Shown: positions 36,705-44,732 of the stretch, one piece after another
How the letters are laid out: each line of letters starts with the position of its first letter
How positions within the stretch are numbered: position 1 is the first letter of the stretch
Assembly: GCF_020400655.1 (NCBI RefSeq)
Contig: NZ_JAINRC010000002.1
Span: 558,001-622,000 of the forward strand
Direction: 5' to 3'
From: Streptomyces spinosus
GTDB taxonomy: Bacteria > Actinomycetota > Actinomycetes > Streptomycetales > Streptomycetaceae
DNA length: 64,000 nt
Program-made: the position numbers and the translations under genes
Notes under the pieces: generated by a model
What the model saw: only the letters and a program-made list of their open reading frames with translations
Databases searched by the model: none
What the model was told of the DNA's origin: nothing

Positions 36705-37493
36705 TCAGCGCCGGGGTTCCCACCGGAACCACCGCCGTACAGCAAACACCGCCACCACAATCCAGGCCAGCGCGGTCGCGAGCGCGCCGAGCACCTCGTA
36801 CGCGCTCGCCCCGCCGGTCCAGCCCGCCCGTACGAGCCGGATCGCGGGGGACAGCGGGAGCAGCTCGCAGACGGAGGCGAGCCTCTTTGGCATGACCTCG
36901 GTGGGGATCGTGATCCCGGAGCCGGTCATCGACACGAACACCAGCGGCAGCGCGGTGACCTGACCGCTCTCCACGGTCCGGGTGACGGACGCGGTGAGGG
37001 CGGCGAGCGCGGCGCTCAGGACCAGCCCGGCCACCAGTCCCAGCAGGGTCAGGTAGGGCGCCCTGGGCGCCCCGGCGTCCAGCAGGACCGCGCAGCCGGC
37101 GCTCAGCACCAGGGCCTGGGCGAGGCCCAGGGTGACGGCGGGCAGGGCGGTGCCGGCGAGGATCTCGGTGTCGGTGAGTTCGCCGGTGCGCAGCCGCTTG
37201 AGGACGAGCTCCTCGCGGCGGGCGACGTAGGTGTTGACGAGCGAGGTGTAGACGGCGAAGAGGAAGGAGAAGCCGATCGCGGCCGTGAGCATGGCCGCGC
37301 CGATGCCGATGCCGTGCTTTTGCAGGTCCAGCTGGTCGAGGGCCGGGCGCACGCTGAACGGCAGCGCGAGCGGTACGGCGAGCGCGGTGAAGACGACCCC
37401 GCGGTTGCGGCCGAGGAGGGCCAGCTCGGCCCGCGCCAGCGCCCGCAGCCGCCGTAGGGAGGGCGCGAGGGTGCTCGGGGCGATGCCGCTCAT
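36705..37493 (-). CDS. ABC-2 type transporter permease
   Basis: The 262-residue protein has six hydrophobic segments of the ABC-2 fold, a conserved NTYVARREELVLKRLRTGELTD after the second helix, and SGITIPTEVMPKRLASVCELLPLSPAIRLVR near the C-terminus. The ATG overlaps the ATPase stop by 4 bp. With the ATPase it forms an exporter for a drug, peptide or lipid. Confidence 0.9.
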   Translation of the reverse strand: MSGIAPSTLAPSLRRLRALARAELALLGRNRGVVFTALAVPLALPFSVRPALDQLDLQKHGIGIGAAMLTAAIGFSFLFAVYTSLVNTYVARREELVLKRLRTGELTDTEILAGTALPAVTLGLAQALVLSAGCAVLLDAGAPRAPYLTLLGLVAGLVLSAALAALTASVTRTVESGQVTALPLVFVSMTGSGITIPTEVMPKRLASVCELLPLSPAIRLVRAGWTGGASAYEVLGALATALAWIVVAVFAVRRWFRWEPRR

Positions 37494-38428
37494 ACCGCCG
37501 CCTCCTCGTCCCGGGCGATCCCGAGGAACGCCTCCTCCAGCGAGGCGGACCGCACGTCCAGGCCGCGCAGTTCGACACCGGCCCGCTCGGCCCAGACGAG
37601 GACGGCGGTGGCGGTCCGCTGGAGTTCGCGGGTGCGCAGCCGGACGACCCGGCCGTCGCTCTCGTGCCCGCAGACGCCGAGCTCGGCCAGGGGCGGCAGG
37701 TCGCCGGGGAAGTAGCCCTCGGGCAGTTCGAAGGAGATGCGGGAGGGCCGGCCGGCGGTGACCTCCGCGGGAGTGCCGGAGGCGGCGATGCGGCCCTCGT
37801 GCAGGATGGCGAGCCGGTCGGCGAGGCCCTCGGCCTCCTCCAGGTAGTGCGTGGTGAGCAGCACGGTGGTGTCCGCGTCCCGCAGCCGGCGCACCAGTTC
37901 CCAGGTGTCCCGGCGGCCCTCGGCGTCGAGGCCGGTCGTCGGCTCGTCGAGGAACAGCACCTCCGGGCCGCCGAGCAGGGCGAGTGCCAGGTCCAGGCGC
38001 CTGCGCTCCCCGCCGGACAGCTGCTTGACCCGTACGTCCCGCTTGCCCGCGAGTCCGACCGGCTCCAGCACCTCCGCCTCCGGCCGGGCGCCGGTCGTGC
38101 AGCCCGCCCACATCCGCGCGGTCTCCGCGACGGTCAGCTCGGCGGGGAAGCCGCCTTCCTGGAGCATGACGCCGGTGCGGGGCCGTACGGCGGCCCGTTC
38201 ACGGTAGGGGTCGTGGCCGAGCACCCGGACCCGGCCGCCGGCCGGCGCGGCGAGCCCTTCCAGCAGTTCGACCGTGGAGGTCTTTCCGGCTCCGTTGGTG
38301 CCCAGCAGGGCGAAGATCTCCCCGCGCGCCACGGAGAAGCTGATTCCGCGTACGGCCTCGAACCCGCCCCCGTAGACACGCCTGAGGTCGGTGACCTCGA
38401 TCACGTGCTCGTGTCCGTCGATGTCCAT
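37490..38428 (-). CDS. ABC transporter ATP-binding protein
   Basis: The 312-residue ATPase has Walker A GTNGAGKTS, signature QLSGGERRRLDLALALLG, Walker B VLFLDEPTTGLD and a switch His in VLLTTHYLEEAEGLADR. The ~75-residue C-terminal extension is typical of DrrA/CcmA-like drug-export ATPases. It is first in the four-gene operon with permease, sensor kinase and response regulator, an arrangement seen in antibiotic self-defence systems. Confidence 0.93.
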   Translation of the reverse strand: MDIDGHEHVIEVTDLRRVYGGGFEAVRGISFSVARGEIFALLGTNGAGKTSTVELLEGLAAPAGGRVRVLGHDPYRERAAVRPRTGVMLQEGGFPAELTVAETARMWAGCTTGARPEAEVLEPVGLAGKRDVRVKQLSGGERRRLDLALALLGGPEVLFLDEPTTGLDAEGRRDTWELVRRLRDADTTVLLTTHYLEEAEGLADRLAILHEGRIAASGTPAEVTAGRPSRISFELPEGYFPGDLPPLAELGVCGHESDGRVVRLRTRELQRTATAVLVWAERAGVELRGLDVRSASLEEAFLGIARDEEAAV

Positions 38429-38524
38429 GACACCAGCGTCCCGGCGGGGCGCCCCGGCCGGCAGTGCGCGGTGTCATGGTTCGGCATGACAGATGTCAGA
38501 GGCGCCTTGCCGGACGAACGAAAA

Positions 38525-38549
38525 GACCCCGGTCCAGTGGACCGGGGTC
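38525..38549 (-). terminator. Terminator of tRNA-Gly, right copy
   Basis: The same 11-bp stem as the left copy; the loop is AGT rather than GGT. The minus strand continues TTTTCG. Confidence 0.8.
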
Positions 38550-38557
38550 TCATCCCG

Positions 38558-38630
38558 AGCGGACGACGAGGCTCGAACTCGCGACCTCAACCTTGGCAAG
38601 GTTGCGCTCTACCAACTGAGCTACGTCCGC
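38558..38630 (-). tRNA. tRNA-Gly (GCC), right copy
   Basis: Identical in sequence to the tRNA at 34719-34791, anticodon GCC. Confidence 0.95.
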
Positions 38631-38710
38631 ACTGCTGCCGATCGGCTCCCACCGATCGGTGCGAGCACCAGCCTACCCGATCCACAAGCGTGGTCGTGTC
38701 GGCGGTGCAG

Positions 38711-38782
38711 AGCGGGTGACAGGAATCGCACACTGCGCCTTCCCCCTGGAAGGGGGATGTTCTACTACTGAACTACACCCGC
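38711..38782 (-). tRNA. tRNA-Gly (TCC)
   Basis: The 72-nt cloverleaf has acceptor GCGGGTG/CACCCGC and anticodon loop CTTCCAG, giving anticodon UCC. It lies 80 bp from the GCC isoacceptor and is possibly cotranscribed with it. Confidence 0.93.
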
Positions 38783-38903
38783 ACGGTCCTCGGGATCCGG
38801 CCTGTCGGCCTCGCCCCTCGGCGTGTCCCAGACATTAGCTGATCAGCAGGGGGGTAGCGCAAGTCGGAACCTCCCGGGGTCCCGTATGCCCCAAGTGCAC
38901 GGC

Positions 38904-38931
38904 CCCCAGGGCCTTCTGACGGACCCTGGGG
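38904..38931 (-). terminator. Hairpin 3' of the Lsr2-family gene
   Basis: An 8-bp stem CCCCAGGG/CCCTGGGG (38904-38911/38924-38931) lies 19 bp beyond the stop of the Lsr2-like gene. Confidence 0.55.
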
Positions 38932-38949
38932 ACTCGCCCCCGCGCGGGC

Positions 38950-39267
38950 TCACTGCGCGGCGCTGAACGCCTCGTAGACCTTCTTCGGGATGCGTCCGCG
39001 GGCGGGGACGTCCATCTTGTTGGCCTGGGCCCAGGCGCGGACGGCCGCCGGGTCGGGGGCGACCTCCGTCTGCTTGTACGCCTTGCCGGACCGCGACCGC
39101 TTGCGGCCGGCCTCGACGTAGGGCGCGAGCGCCTCGCGGAGTTTCTCGGCGTTGCTTTCGTTCAGGTCGATCTCGTACGACTTGCCGTCGAGTCCGAAGG
39201 CGATCGTCTCCGCCGCTTCCGAGCCGTCGATGTCGTCAAAGAGAGTGACCACGACCTTTTGCGCCAC
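38950..39267 (-). CDS. lsrL: Lsr2-family nucleoid-associated protein (LsrL-like)
   Basis: The 105-residue protein has the N-terminal dimerisation domain (MAQKVVVTLFDDIDGSEAAETIAFGLDG, in part, then YEIDLNESNAEKLREAL) and a C-terminal DNA-binding domain with the AT-hook-like loop ARGRIPKKVYEAF. The canonical core motif is RGR, and it is present. Lsr2 silences AT-rich, often foreign, DNA. Streptomyces carry two paralogues, and the one beside purS is LsrL by remembered synteny. Its own upstream region is unusually A+T-rich, so autoregulation is plausible. Confidence 0.92.
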   Translation of the reverse strand: MAQKVVVTLFDDIDGSEAAETIAFGLDGKSYEIDLNESNAEKLREALAPYVEAGRKRSRSGKAYKQTEVAPDPAAVRAWAQANKMDVPARGRIPKKVYEAFSAAQ

Positions 39268-39541
39268 GAATAATCGGTCCCTTCGTGCAGCACGTCGTTA
39301 CAGCTCAACGCCGACGACGTGCCGAGTATCGGCTATTGCCAATTCATTTGTACAGTGCCCGGCAATGCAAAGTGAAGCCCGACTAAATCCGTCCGCGCGT
39401 CCGGGTGCAATAGGTGTCGCGGACGGACTGTGGAACTTTCCCAGAACTTTTCACGGGTGGGTGGCTTCGACACCCGATCGTGATGCGCCTCACGTACTTT
39501 CCTCCAACTCTACCCGCGTAGAAATTTTGTGCGGGTAGTCT
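39268..39541. promoter_or_regulatory. A+T-rich divergent control region of lsrL and purSQL
   Basis: This region is markedly less GC-rich than its surroundings (stretches such as TTGCCAATTCATTTGTACAG and GAAATTTTG). Just before purS a perfect 8-bp inverted repeat CTACCCGC-N13-GCGGGTAG spans 39510-39538. Its right arm overlaps a TAGTCT -10-like box (39536-39541). That placement fits an operator for the purSQL promoter. No gene is seen here. Confidence 0.5.
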
Positions 39542-39578
39542 GAAGGAACCTGCTCAGCACCACACACCGGGAGTGCCA

Positions 39579-39842
39579 GTGGCACGCGTCGTAGTCGACG
39601 TCATGCTCAAGCCGGAGATCCTCGACCCCCAGGGCCAGGCGGTCCAGCGTGCGCTGCCGCGCCTGGGTTTCGAAGGGATCTCGGACGTACGTCAGGGAAA
39701 GCGATTCGAACTGGAAGTTGACGGGCCGGTCGACGAGGCCGCGCTCGCCCGCATCCGCGATCTTGCGGAATCCTTCCTCGCCAACACCGTGATCGAGGAC
39801 TTCACGGTCCGGGTCGATGAAGTCGCGGAGGCGGCCAAGTGA
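39579..39842 (+). CDS. purS: Phosphoribosylformylglycinamidine synthase subunit PurS
   Basis: The 87-residue small subunit bridges PurL and PurQ in FGAM synthetase. The sequence [21 protein letters not shown], with [18 protein letters not shown], is typical. The GTG at 39579 is preferred over one at 39573 because GGGAG lies 5 nt before it and the family starts with ARVVV. The stop overlaps the purQ start (GTGA). Confidence 0.95.
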   Translation: MARVVVDVMLKPEILDPQGQAVQRALPRLGFEGISDVRQGKRFELEVDGPVDEAALARIRDLAESFLANTVIEDFTVRVDEVAEAAK

Positions 39843-40519
39843 CCGCTCGTATTGGCGTCGTCACTTTCCCGGGAAGCCTGGACGACCGCGACACCCGGCG
39901 CGCGATCCGTATCGCCGGGGCGGAACCGGTCGCCCTCTGGCACAAGGACAAGGACCTCAAGCAGGTCGACGCCGTCGTGCTGTGCGGCGGTTTCTCCTAC
40001 GGCGACTACCTGCGGGCCGGTGCCATCGCCCGCTTCTCGCCGGTGATGGAGCCGCTCGTCGAGCAGGCGAAGGCCGGACTGCCGGTCCTCGGCATCTGCA
40101 ACGGCTTCCAGATCCTCACCGAGGCCCACCTCCTCCCGGGCGCGATGCTCGGCAACGACCACCTCCACTTCATCTGCCGCGACCAGAAGCTGCGGGTGGA
40201 GAACGCGGAGACCTCCTGGACCGCCGACTACCGCGCCGGCCAGGAGATCCACATCCCGCTGAAGAACATGGACGGCCGGTACGTCGCCGACGCGTACACG
40301 CTCGACAAGCTGGAGGCGGAGGGCCGCGTCGCCTTCCGCTACCTGGACTTCAACCCGAACGGCTCGCTCAACGACATCGCCGGCATCACCAACGAGGCGG
40401 GCAACGTCGTCGGCCTCATGCCGCACCCCGAGCACGCCGTCGAGCCGCTGATCGGTACCGGCCGTACCGACGGGCTCCCGTTCTTCACCTCGATCCTCAA
40501 GAAGCTGGTGGGCGCATGA
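39839..40519 (+). CDS. purQ: Phosphoribosylformylglycinamidine synthase subunit PurQ
   Basis: The 226-residue class I glutamine amidotransferase delivers ammonia to PurL. The nucleophile Cys is in [11 protein letters not shown] and the His/Glu of the triad are in [19 protein letters not shown] is the characteristic N-terminus. It overlaps purS and purL by 4 bp each, so the three subunits are coupled. Confidence 0.97.
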   Translation: MTARIGVVTFPGSLDDRDTRRAIRIAGAEPVALWHKDKDLKQVDAVVLCGGFSYGDYLRAGAIARFSPVMEPLVEQAKAGLPVLGICNGFQILTEAHLLPGAMLGNDHLHFICRDQKLRVENAETSWTADYRAGQEIHIPLKNMDGRYVADAYTLDKLEAEGRVAFRYLDFNPNGSLNDIAGITNEAGNVVGLMPHPEHAVEPLIGTGRTDGLPFFTSILKKLVGA

Positions 40520-42774
40520 GCCGGACGCCTCTGGACACGGTCGAGCACGCGGCCGCGACCCCCGACGTCGAGCTGCCCTGGGCCGAACTCGGCCTGAAGA
40601 AGGACGAGTACGAGCGGGTGGTGGAGATCCTCGGCCGCCGCCCCACCGGCGCCGAACTCGCCATGTACTCGGTCATGTGGTCCGAGCACTGCTCGTACAA
40701 GTCCTCCAAGGTCCACCTGCGCCAGTTCGGCGAGAAGGCGCCGCAGAGCGACGCGCTGCTCGTCGGCATCGGCGAGAACGCCGGTGTGGTGGACGTCGGC
40801 CAGGGCTACGCCGTCACCTTCAAGGTCGAGTCGCACAACCACCCGTCGTACGTCGAGCCCTACCAGGGCGCGGCCACGGGTGTCGGCGGCATCGTCCGCG
40901 ACATCATCGCGATGGGCGCCCGCCCGGTCGCGGTCGTCGACCCGCTCCGCTTCGGCGCGGCCGACCACCCCGACACCAAGCGCGTCCTGCCCGGCGTGGT
41001 CGCGGGCATCGGTGGCTACGGCAACTGCCTGGGCCTGCCCAACATCGGCGGCGAGGTCGTCTTCGACGCCTGCTACCAGGGCAACCCGCTGGTCAACGCC
41101 GGTGCCATCGGTGTGATGCGGCACGAGGACATCCACCTCGCGAAGGCCTCCGGCGCGGGCAACAAGGTCATCCTCTACGGCGCCCGGACCGGCGGCGACG
41201 GCATCGGCGGCGCGTCGATCCTGGCCTCCGAGACCTTCGACGACGCCAAGCCCTCGAAGCGGCCCGCCGTGCAGGTCGGCGACCCCTTCCAGGAGAAGCT
41301 GCTCATCGAGTGCACCCTGGAGGCGTTCCGGGAGAAGCTGGTCGTCGGCATCCAGGACCTCGGCGCGGCCGGTCTGTCCTGCGCCACCTCCGAGCTGGCC
41401 TCCAACGGCTCCGGCGGCATGCGCGTCACCCTGGACGACGTCCCGCTGCGCGACTCCACGCTCTCGCCCGAGGAGATCCTCATGAGCGAGTCGCAGGAGC
41501 GCATGTGCGCCGTCGTGGAGCCGGACAAGGTCGACCGCTTCCTGGAGATCTGCGAGAAGTGGGACGTCATCGCCACCGTCATCGGTGAGGTCACCGACGG
41601 CGACCGGCTGGAGATCTTCTGGCACGGCGAGAAGATCGTCGACGTCAACCCGCGCACGGTCGCGCACGAGGGCCCGGTCTACGAGCGCCCCTACGCGCGC
41701 CCCGAGTGGCAGGACGCCCTCCAGGCCGACGACGCGAACAAGCTGTCCCGCCCGGAGACGGGTGAGGAGCTGAAGGCGCAGGTCCTGAAGCTGGTCGGTT
41801 CGCCGAACCAGGCCTCCAAGAAGTGGATCACCTCCCAGTACGACCACTTCGTGCAGGGCAACACCGTCCTCGCCCAGCCGGAGGACTCCGGCATGATCCG
41901 CGTGGACGAGGAGACCGGTCTCGGCGTCGCCATCGCGACGGACGGCAACGGCCGCTACGCCAAGCTGGACCCGTACACGGGCGCCCAACTGGCGCTGGCG
42001 GAGGCCTACCGCAACGTGGCCACCACCGGCGCCAAGCCCCTCGCGGTCTCCGACTGCCTGAACTTCGGCTCGCCCGAGGACCCGGCGGTCATGTGGCAGT
42101 TCGCGGAGGCCGTGCGCGGTCTCGCCGACGGCTGCCTCCAGCTCGGCACCCCGGTGACCGGCGGCAACGTCTCGCTCTACAACCAGACCGGCGAGGCCGC
42201 CATCCACCCGACCCCGGTGGTCGCCGTGCTCGGCGTGATCGACGACGTCGCCCGCCGCACCCCGGTCGCCTTCCAGGAGGAGGGCCAGCTGATCTACCTC
42301 CTCGGCGACACCCGGGAGGAGTTCGGCGGCTCGGCCTGGTCGCAGGTGATCCACGACCACCTGGGCGGTCTGCCCCCGCAGGTGGACCTGGAGCGCGAGC
42401 GCCTGCTGGCCGAGATCCTGATCTCCGCCTCCCGCGACGGCATGATCGACTCCGCGCACGACCTGTCCGACGGCGGTCTGGTGCAGGCCGTGGTGGAGTC
42501 CGCGCTGCTCGGCGGCAAGGGCGCGCGTCTGGTCGTACCCGACGGCCTGGACGCCTTCACCTTCCTGTTCTCCGAGTCGGCCGGCCGCGCGATCGTCGCC
42601 GTGCCGCGCTCGGAGGAGGTCCGCTTCAACGACATGTGCGGTGCGCGCGGTCTGCCGGCCACCCGTATCGGTGTCGTCGACGGCGACGCGGTCGAGGTGC
42701 AGGGCGAGTTCTCCCTCCCCCTCGCCGAGCTGCGCGAGGCCCACGAGGGCACGATCCCGGCGCTGCTGGCGTAG
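40516..42774 (+). CDS. purL: Phosphoribosylformylglycinamidine synthase subunit PurL
   Basis: The 752-residue small-type PurL makes FGAM from FGAR, ATP and ammonia. Motifs: [37 protein letters not shown] (in parts), [12 protein letters not shown] and the C-terminal AIR-synthase-like domain with HDLSDGGL. The length fits PurL that needs PurS and PurQ, unlike the ~1300-residue single-chain type. A terminator follows. Confidence 0.98.
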   Translation: MSRTPLDTVEHAAATPDVELPWAELGLKKDEYERVVEILGRRPTGAELAMYSVMWSEHCSYKSSKVHLRQFGEKAPQSDALLVGIGENAGVVDVGQGYAVTFKVESHNHPSYVEPYQGAATGVGGIVRDIIAMGARPVAVVDPLRFGAADHPDTKRVLPGVVAGIGGYGNCLGLPNIGGEVVFDACYQGNPLVNAGAIGVMRHEDIHLAKASGAGNKVILYGARTGGDGIGGASILASETFDDAKPSKRPAVQVGDPFQEKLLIECTLEAFREKLVVGIQDLGAAGLSCATSELASNGSGGMRVTLDDVPLRDSTLSPEEILMSESQERMCAVVEPDKVDRFLEICEKWDVIATVIGEVTDGDRLEIFWHGEKIVDVNPRTVAHEGPVYERPYARPEWQDALQADDANKLSRPETGEELKAQVLKLVGSPNQASKKWITSQYDHFVQGNTVLAQPEDSGMIRVDEETGLGVAIATDGNGRYAKLDPYTGAQLALAEAYRNVATTGAKPLAVSDCLNFGSPEDPAVMWQFAEAVRGLADGCLQLGTPVTGGNVSLYNQTGEAAIHPTPVVAVLGVIDDVARRTPVAFQEEGQLIYLLGDTREEFGGSAWSQVIHDHLGGLPPQVDLERERLLAEILISASRDGMIDSAHDLSDGGLVQAVVESALLGGKGARLVVPDGLDAFTFLFSESAGRAIVAVPRSEEVRFNDMCGARGLPATRIGVVDGDAVEVQGEFSLPLAELREAHEGTIPALLA

Positions 42775-42808
42775 CGCGTCCAGGGGCCACGGCCCGTACG
42801 GCACGCCG

Positions 42809-42844
42809 AAGCCCCCGCCCGGACCCGTGTCCCGGCGGGGGCTT
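42809..42844 (+). terminator. Terminator of purSQL
   Basis: An 11-bp stem AAGCCCCCGCC/GGCGGGGGCTT (42809-42819/42834-42844) with a 14-nt loop lies 34 bp after the purL stop. Confidence 0.75.
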
Positions 42845-42941
42845 CCCGGTTCACCGGGCATGGTTCCCAGGCCCCTGCCCGGCGGGGCCGCCGCCGGGAC
42901 CCGGCAGGCCGGCGGCGAAGGTTCGGGAAGCCTCGTCGGCC

Positions 42942-43203
42942 GCAGGCGTAAGCGTGTGCGGCGCGGGGAAACCGGTCGTCGACCTGGCCACCTGCCCCGT
43001 GGGCGGACGAGGCCAGGTCACCGCCCCGGCCTCGTCCGCCCGGTACCCGCTCCTCGACAACGTCGAGGGCATGGCCCTCGGCGCCCCCCTGGACATCCGG
43101 TCACCACAAGGGCCGGCACCCGCTGTACCTGGTCTCCGACGACAACGACAGCGACGACCAGATCACCCGTCTCTACTCGCTCGCGGTCAGGCCGCGCCCG
43201 TGA
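42942..43203 (+). pseudogene. Remnant of an esterase-like/phytase-family gene
   Basis: One frame (positions divisible by 3) reads CGAGKPVVDLATCPVGGRGQ then YPLLDNVEGMALGAPLD. After a frame change near 43095-43100 another frame reads RHPLYLVSDDNDSDDQ then ITRLYSLAVRPRP and a TGA at 43201-43203. NPLLDNVEGMALG and LYLVSDDN are hallmark C-terminal motifs of the 'esterase-like activity of phytase' family. No N-terminal half exists between purL and this point, so this is a truncated, frameshifted relic. It explains the otherwise empty 467 bp after purL. Confidence 0.7.
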
Positions 43204-43241
43204 ATCGCGGTGGAGCCGAGCCCGGGACTAGGGTCACCGCC

Positions 43242-44039
43242 ATGCCCACGGCCAGGAAACGCACCAGGACCTACGACCCCGCCAGGACCCGTACGGCGGT
43301 CCTCGCCCAGCTCACCCACGTGCGGGACGCCGTCCGCACCCTCGGCCCCGACCAACTCGGCCTCCCCACCCGGCTCGACGCCTGGACCGTACGGGACCTG
43401 ATCGCGCACATCGCCATGGCCGTCACCGCGGTCCAGCGGGGCCTGGAGCGGCCCGCCCCGCCCCGGCAGACCGTCACCGTCGTCGAGTGGGCGTTCTCCA
43501 CCGGGTCGCGCGCCGGCGCCATCGCCGACCACACCCGGGACCTCGCCGCCGCCCACCCGGACCCCGGCGCCCACCTCGCCGACGCCGACCGGAGCCTGCG
43601 CGCCCTGCTGGAGGAGCACCCCGGCAGCCGGCTGCTGGACACCAGCGCGGGCGCCCTGCCGCTGGACGACTACCTCGTCACCCGCGCCGTCGAACTCGTC
43701 GTCCACACCGACGACCTGAACGCCGCCGTCCCCGCTCTGGAGGTGCCGTACGACCGGCAGGCCCTGGCCGCCGCCACCCGGCTGCTCGCCGACGCCCTCG
43801 CGGCGAAGGCGCCCGGCGGCTCCACCGAGGTGCGGGTGCCGCCGTTCGCGGTCGTGCAGTGCGTCGAGGGCCCCCGGCACACCCGGGGCACCCCGCCCAA
43901 CGTCGTGGAGACCGACCCGCTGACCTGGATCCGGCTCGCCACCGGCCGTACGGCCTGGGCCGACGCGCTGGCCGCCGCCGAGGTCAGCGCCAGCGGGGAG
44001 CGCGCGGACATCGGAGGGCTGCTGCCGGTCATGGCGTAG
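43242..44039 (+). CDS. Maleylpyruvate isomerase/DinB-like family protein
   Basis: The 265-residue protein has an N-terminal four-helix DinB-like bundle (LGLPTRLDAWTVRDLIAHIAMAV with the conserved W and metal His) and a C-terminal sterol-carrier-like part (DPLTWIRLATGRTAWADALAA). This is the mycothiol-dependent maleylpyruvate isomerase superfamily, in which many members are uncharacterised. TAGGGT ends 7 nt before the ATG with no ribosome site. The thiol cofactor would be mycothiol; the substrate is unknown. Confidence 0.82.
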   Translation: MPTARKRTRTYDPARTRTAVLAQLTHVRDAVRTLGPDQLGLPTRLDAWTVRDLIAHIAMAVTAVQRGLERPAPPRQTVTVVEWAFSTGSRAGAIADHTRDLAAAHPDPGAHLADADRSLRALLEEHPGSRLLDTSAGALPLDDYLVTRAVELVVHTDDLNAAVPALEVPYDRQALAAATRLLADALAAKAPGGSTEVRVPPFAVVQCVEGPRHTRGTPPNVVETDPLTWIRLATGRTAWADALAAAEVSASGERADIGGLLPVMA

Positions 44040-44075
44040 CCGGAACCGGGTCCCGCCGGGACACGTCGAACCACC

Positions 44076-44531
44076 ATGAACCGGTACAAGCAGCGCGTGA
44101 CCCTGGCGGTGGCCGCCGTGCTTCTCCCGTTCACGGTGGCCTGCGGCGGCGGGAAGGCGGAGAGTGGAGCGGTGAGCGTCCAGCAGCCGGTGACCGGGAC
44201 CGACTGGCGGGTCGACGGCATCACCGTCGGCACCACCACCCGGCACGCGCCCGCCACCGCCCGCCTCCGCATCGACGAGGACGGCAAGGCGGGCGGCAAC
44301 CTGGGCTGCAACCACTTCAGCGCCCGCGCCACCGTGCGCGGGGACCGCATCACCCTCGGCGACCTGCGCACGACCAGGATGGCCTGCGGCGAGGAGCGCA
44401 TGGACTTCGAACGCGCCCTCGCGCGCATCCTCACCACCGGCACGCTCACCGCCAGGGCGGAGGACGGCAAGGCGACGCTCACCGACGGCGACGGCGACCG
44501 CGTCCACCTCAGCCGGGACGCCTCCGGATGA
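44076..44531 (+). CDS. META-domain lipoprotein
   Basis: The 151-residue protein has a lipoprotein signal (VTLAVAAVLLPFTVACGGG) with lipobox Cys23. The META/HslJ domain covers ~40-150 with the signature GGNLGCNHFSARATV and TRMACGEERMDFERAL; the two Cys may form a disulfide. HslJ-like proteins are tied to envelope stress and antibiotic resistance. It lies 36 bp after the previous gene and may be cotranscribed. Confidence 0.85.
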   Translation: MNRYKQRVTLAVAAVLLPFTVACGGGKAESGAVSVQQPVTGTDWRVDGITVGTTTRHAPATARLRIDEDGKAGGNLGCNHFSARATVRGDRITLGDLRTTRMACGEERMDFERALARILTTGTLTARAEDGKATLTDGDGDRVHLSRDASG

Positions 44532-44695
44532 TGTGCGACACCTCACTCACGAAGACGGCGAAGGCGCCCGTGACCGGCCCGTACGGCCCGCCCGGAGCCC
44601 CCGGTCGCCGATGAAGAACAGGGCTGACCAGGGCAAACGCGGAATCCCCCAAGGGGATCCCGACCGGACGGACCGTTACGGGCGCGTATCCCCAA

Positions 44696-44725
44696 TTCGG
44701 ACCAGTGGTCGACCTCGCCTACACT
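44696..44725 (+). promoter_or_regulatory. purF promoter, leaderless type
   Basis: TTCGGA (44696-44701) and TACACT (44720-44725) are separated by 18 nt. The -10 box ends 7 nt before the purF GTG, so transcription should start at or next to the start codon. Confidence 0.5.
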
Positions 44726-44732
44726 CGGTTGC

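Larger units (their letters stand above)
38523..38630. repeat. 108-bp direct repeat, right copy (tRNA-Gly unit)
   Basis: This is the partner of the copy at 34684-34791 with offset 3839 bp. The flanking sequence differs on both sides. No integrase is present in the 3.7 kb between the copies. Confidence 0.9.

Noticed and set aside
34684..38630. Integrative element at tRNA-Gly
   Set aside because: No integrase, excisionase or replication gene lies between the tRNA copies, so it is reported only as a direct-repeat-bounded cassette.
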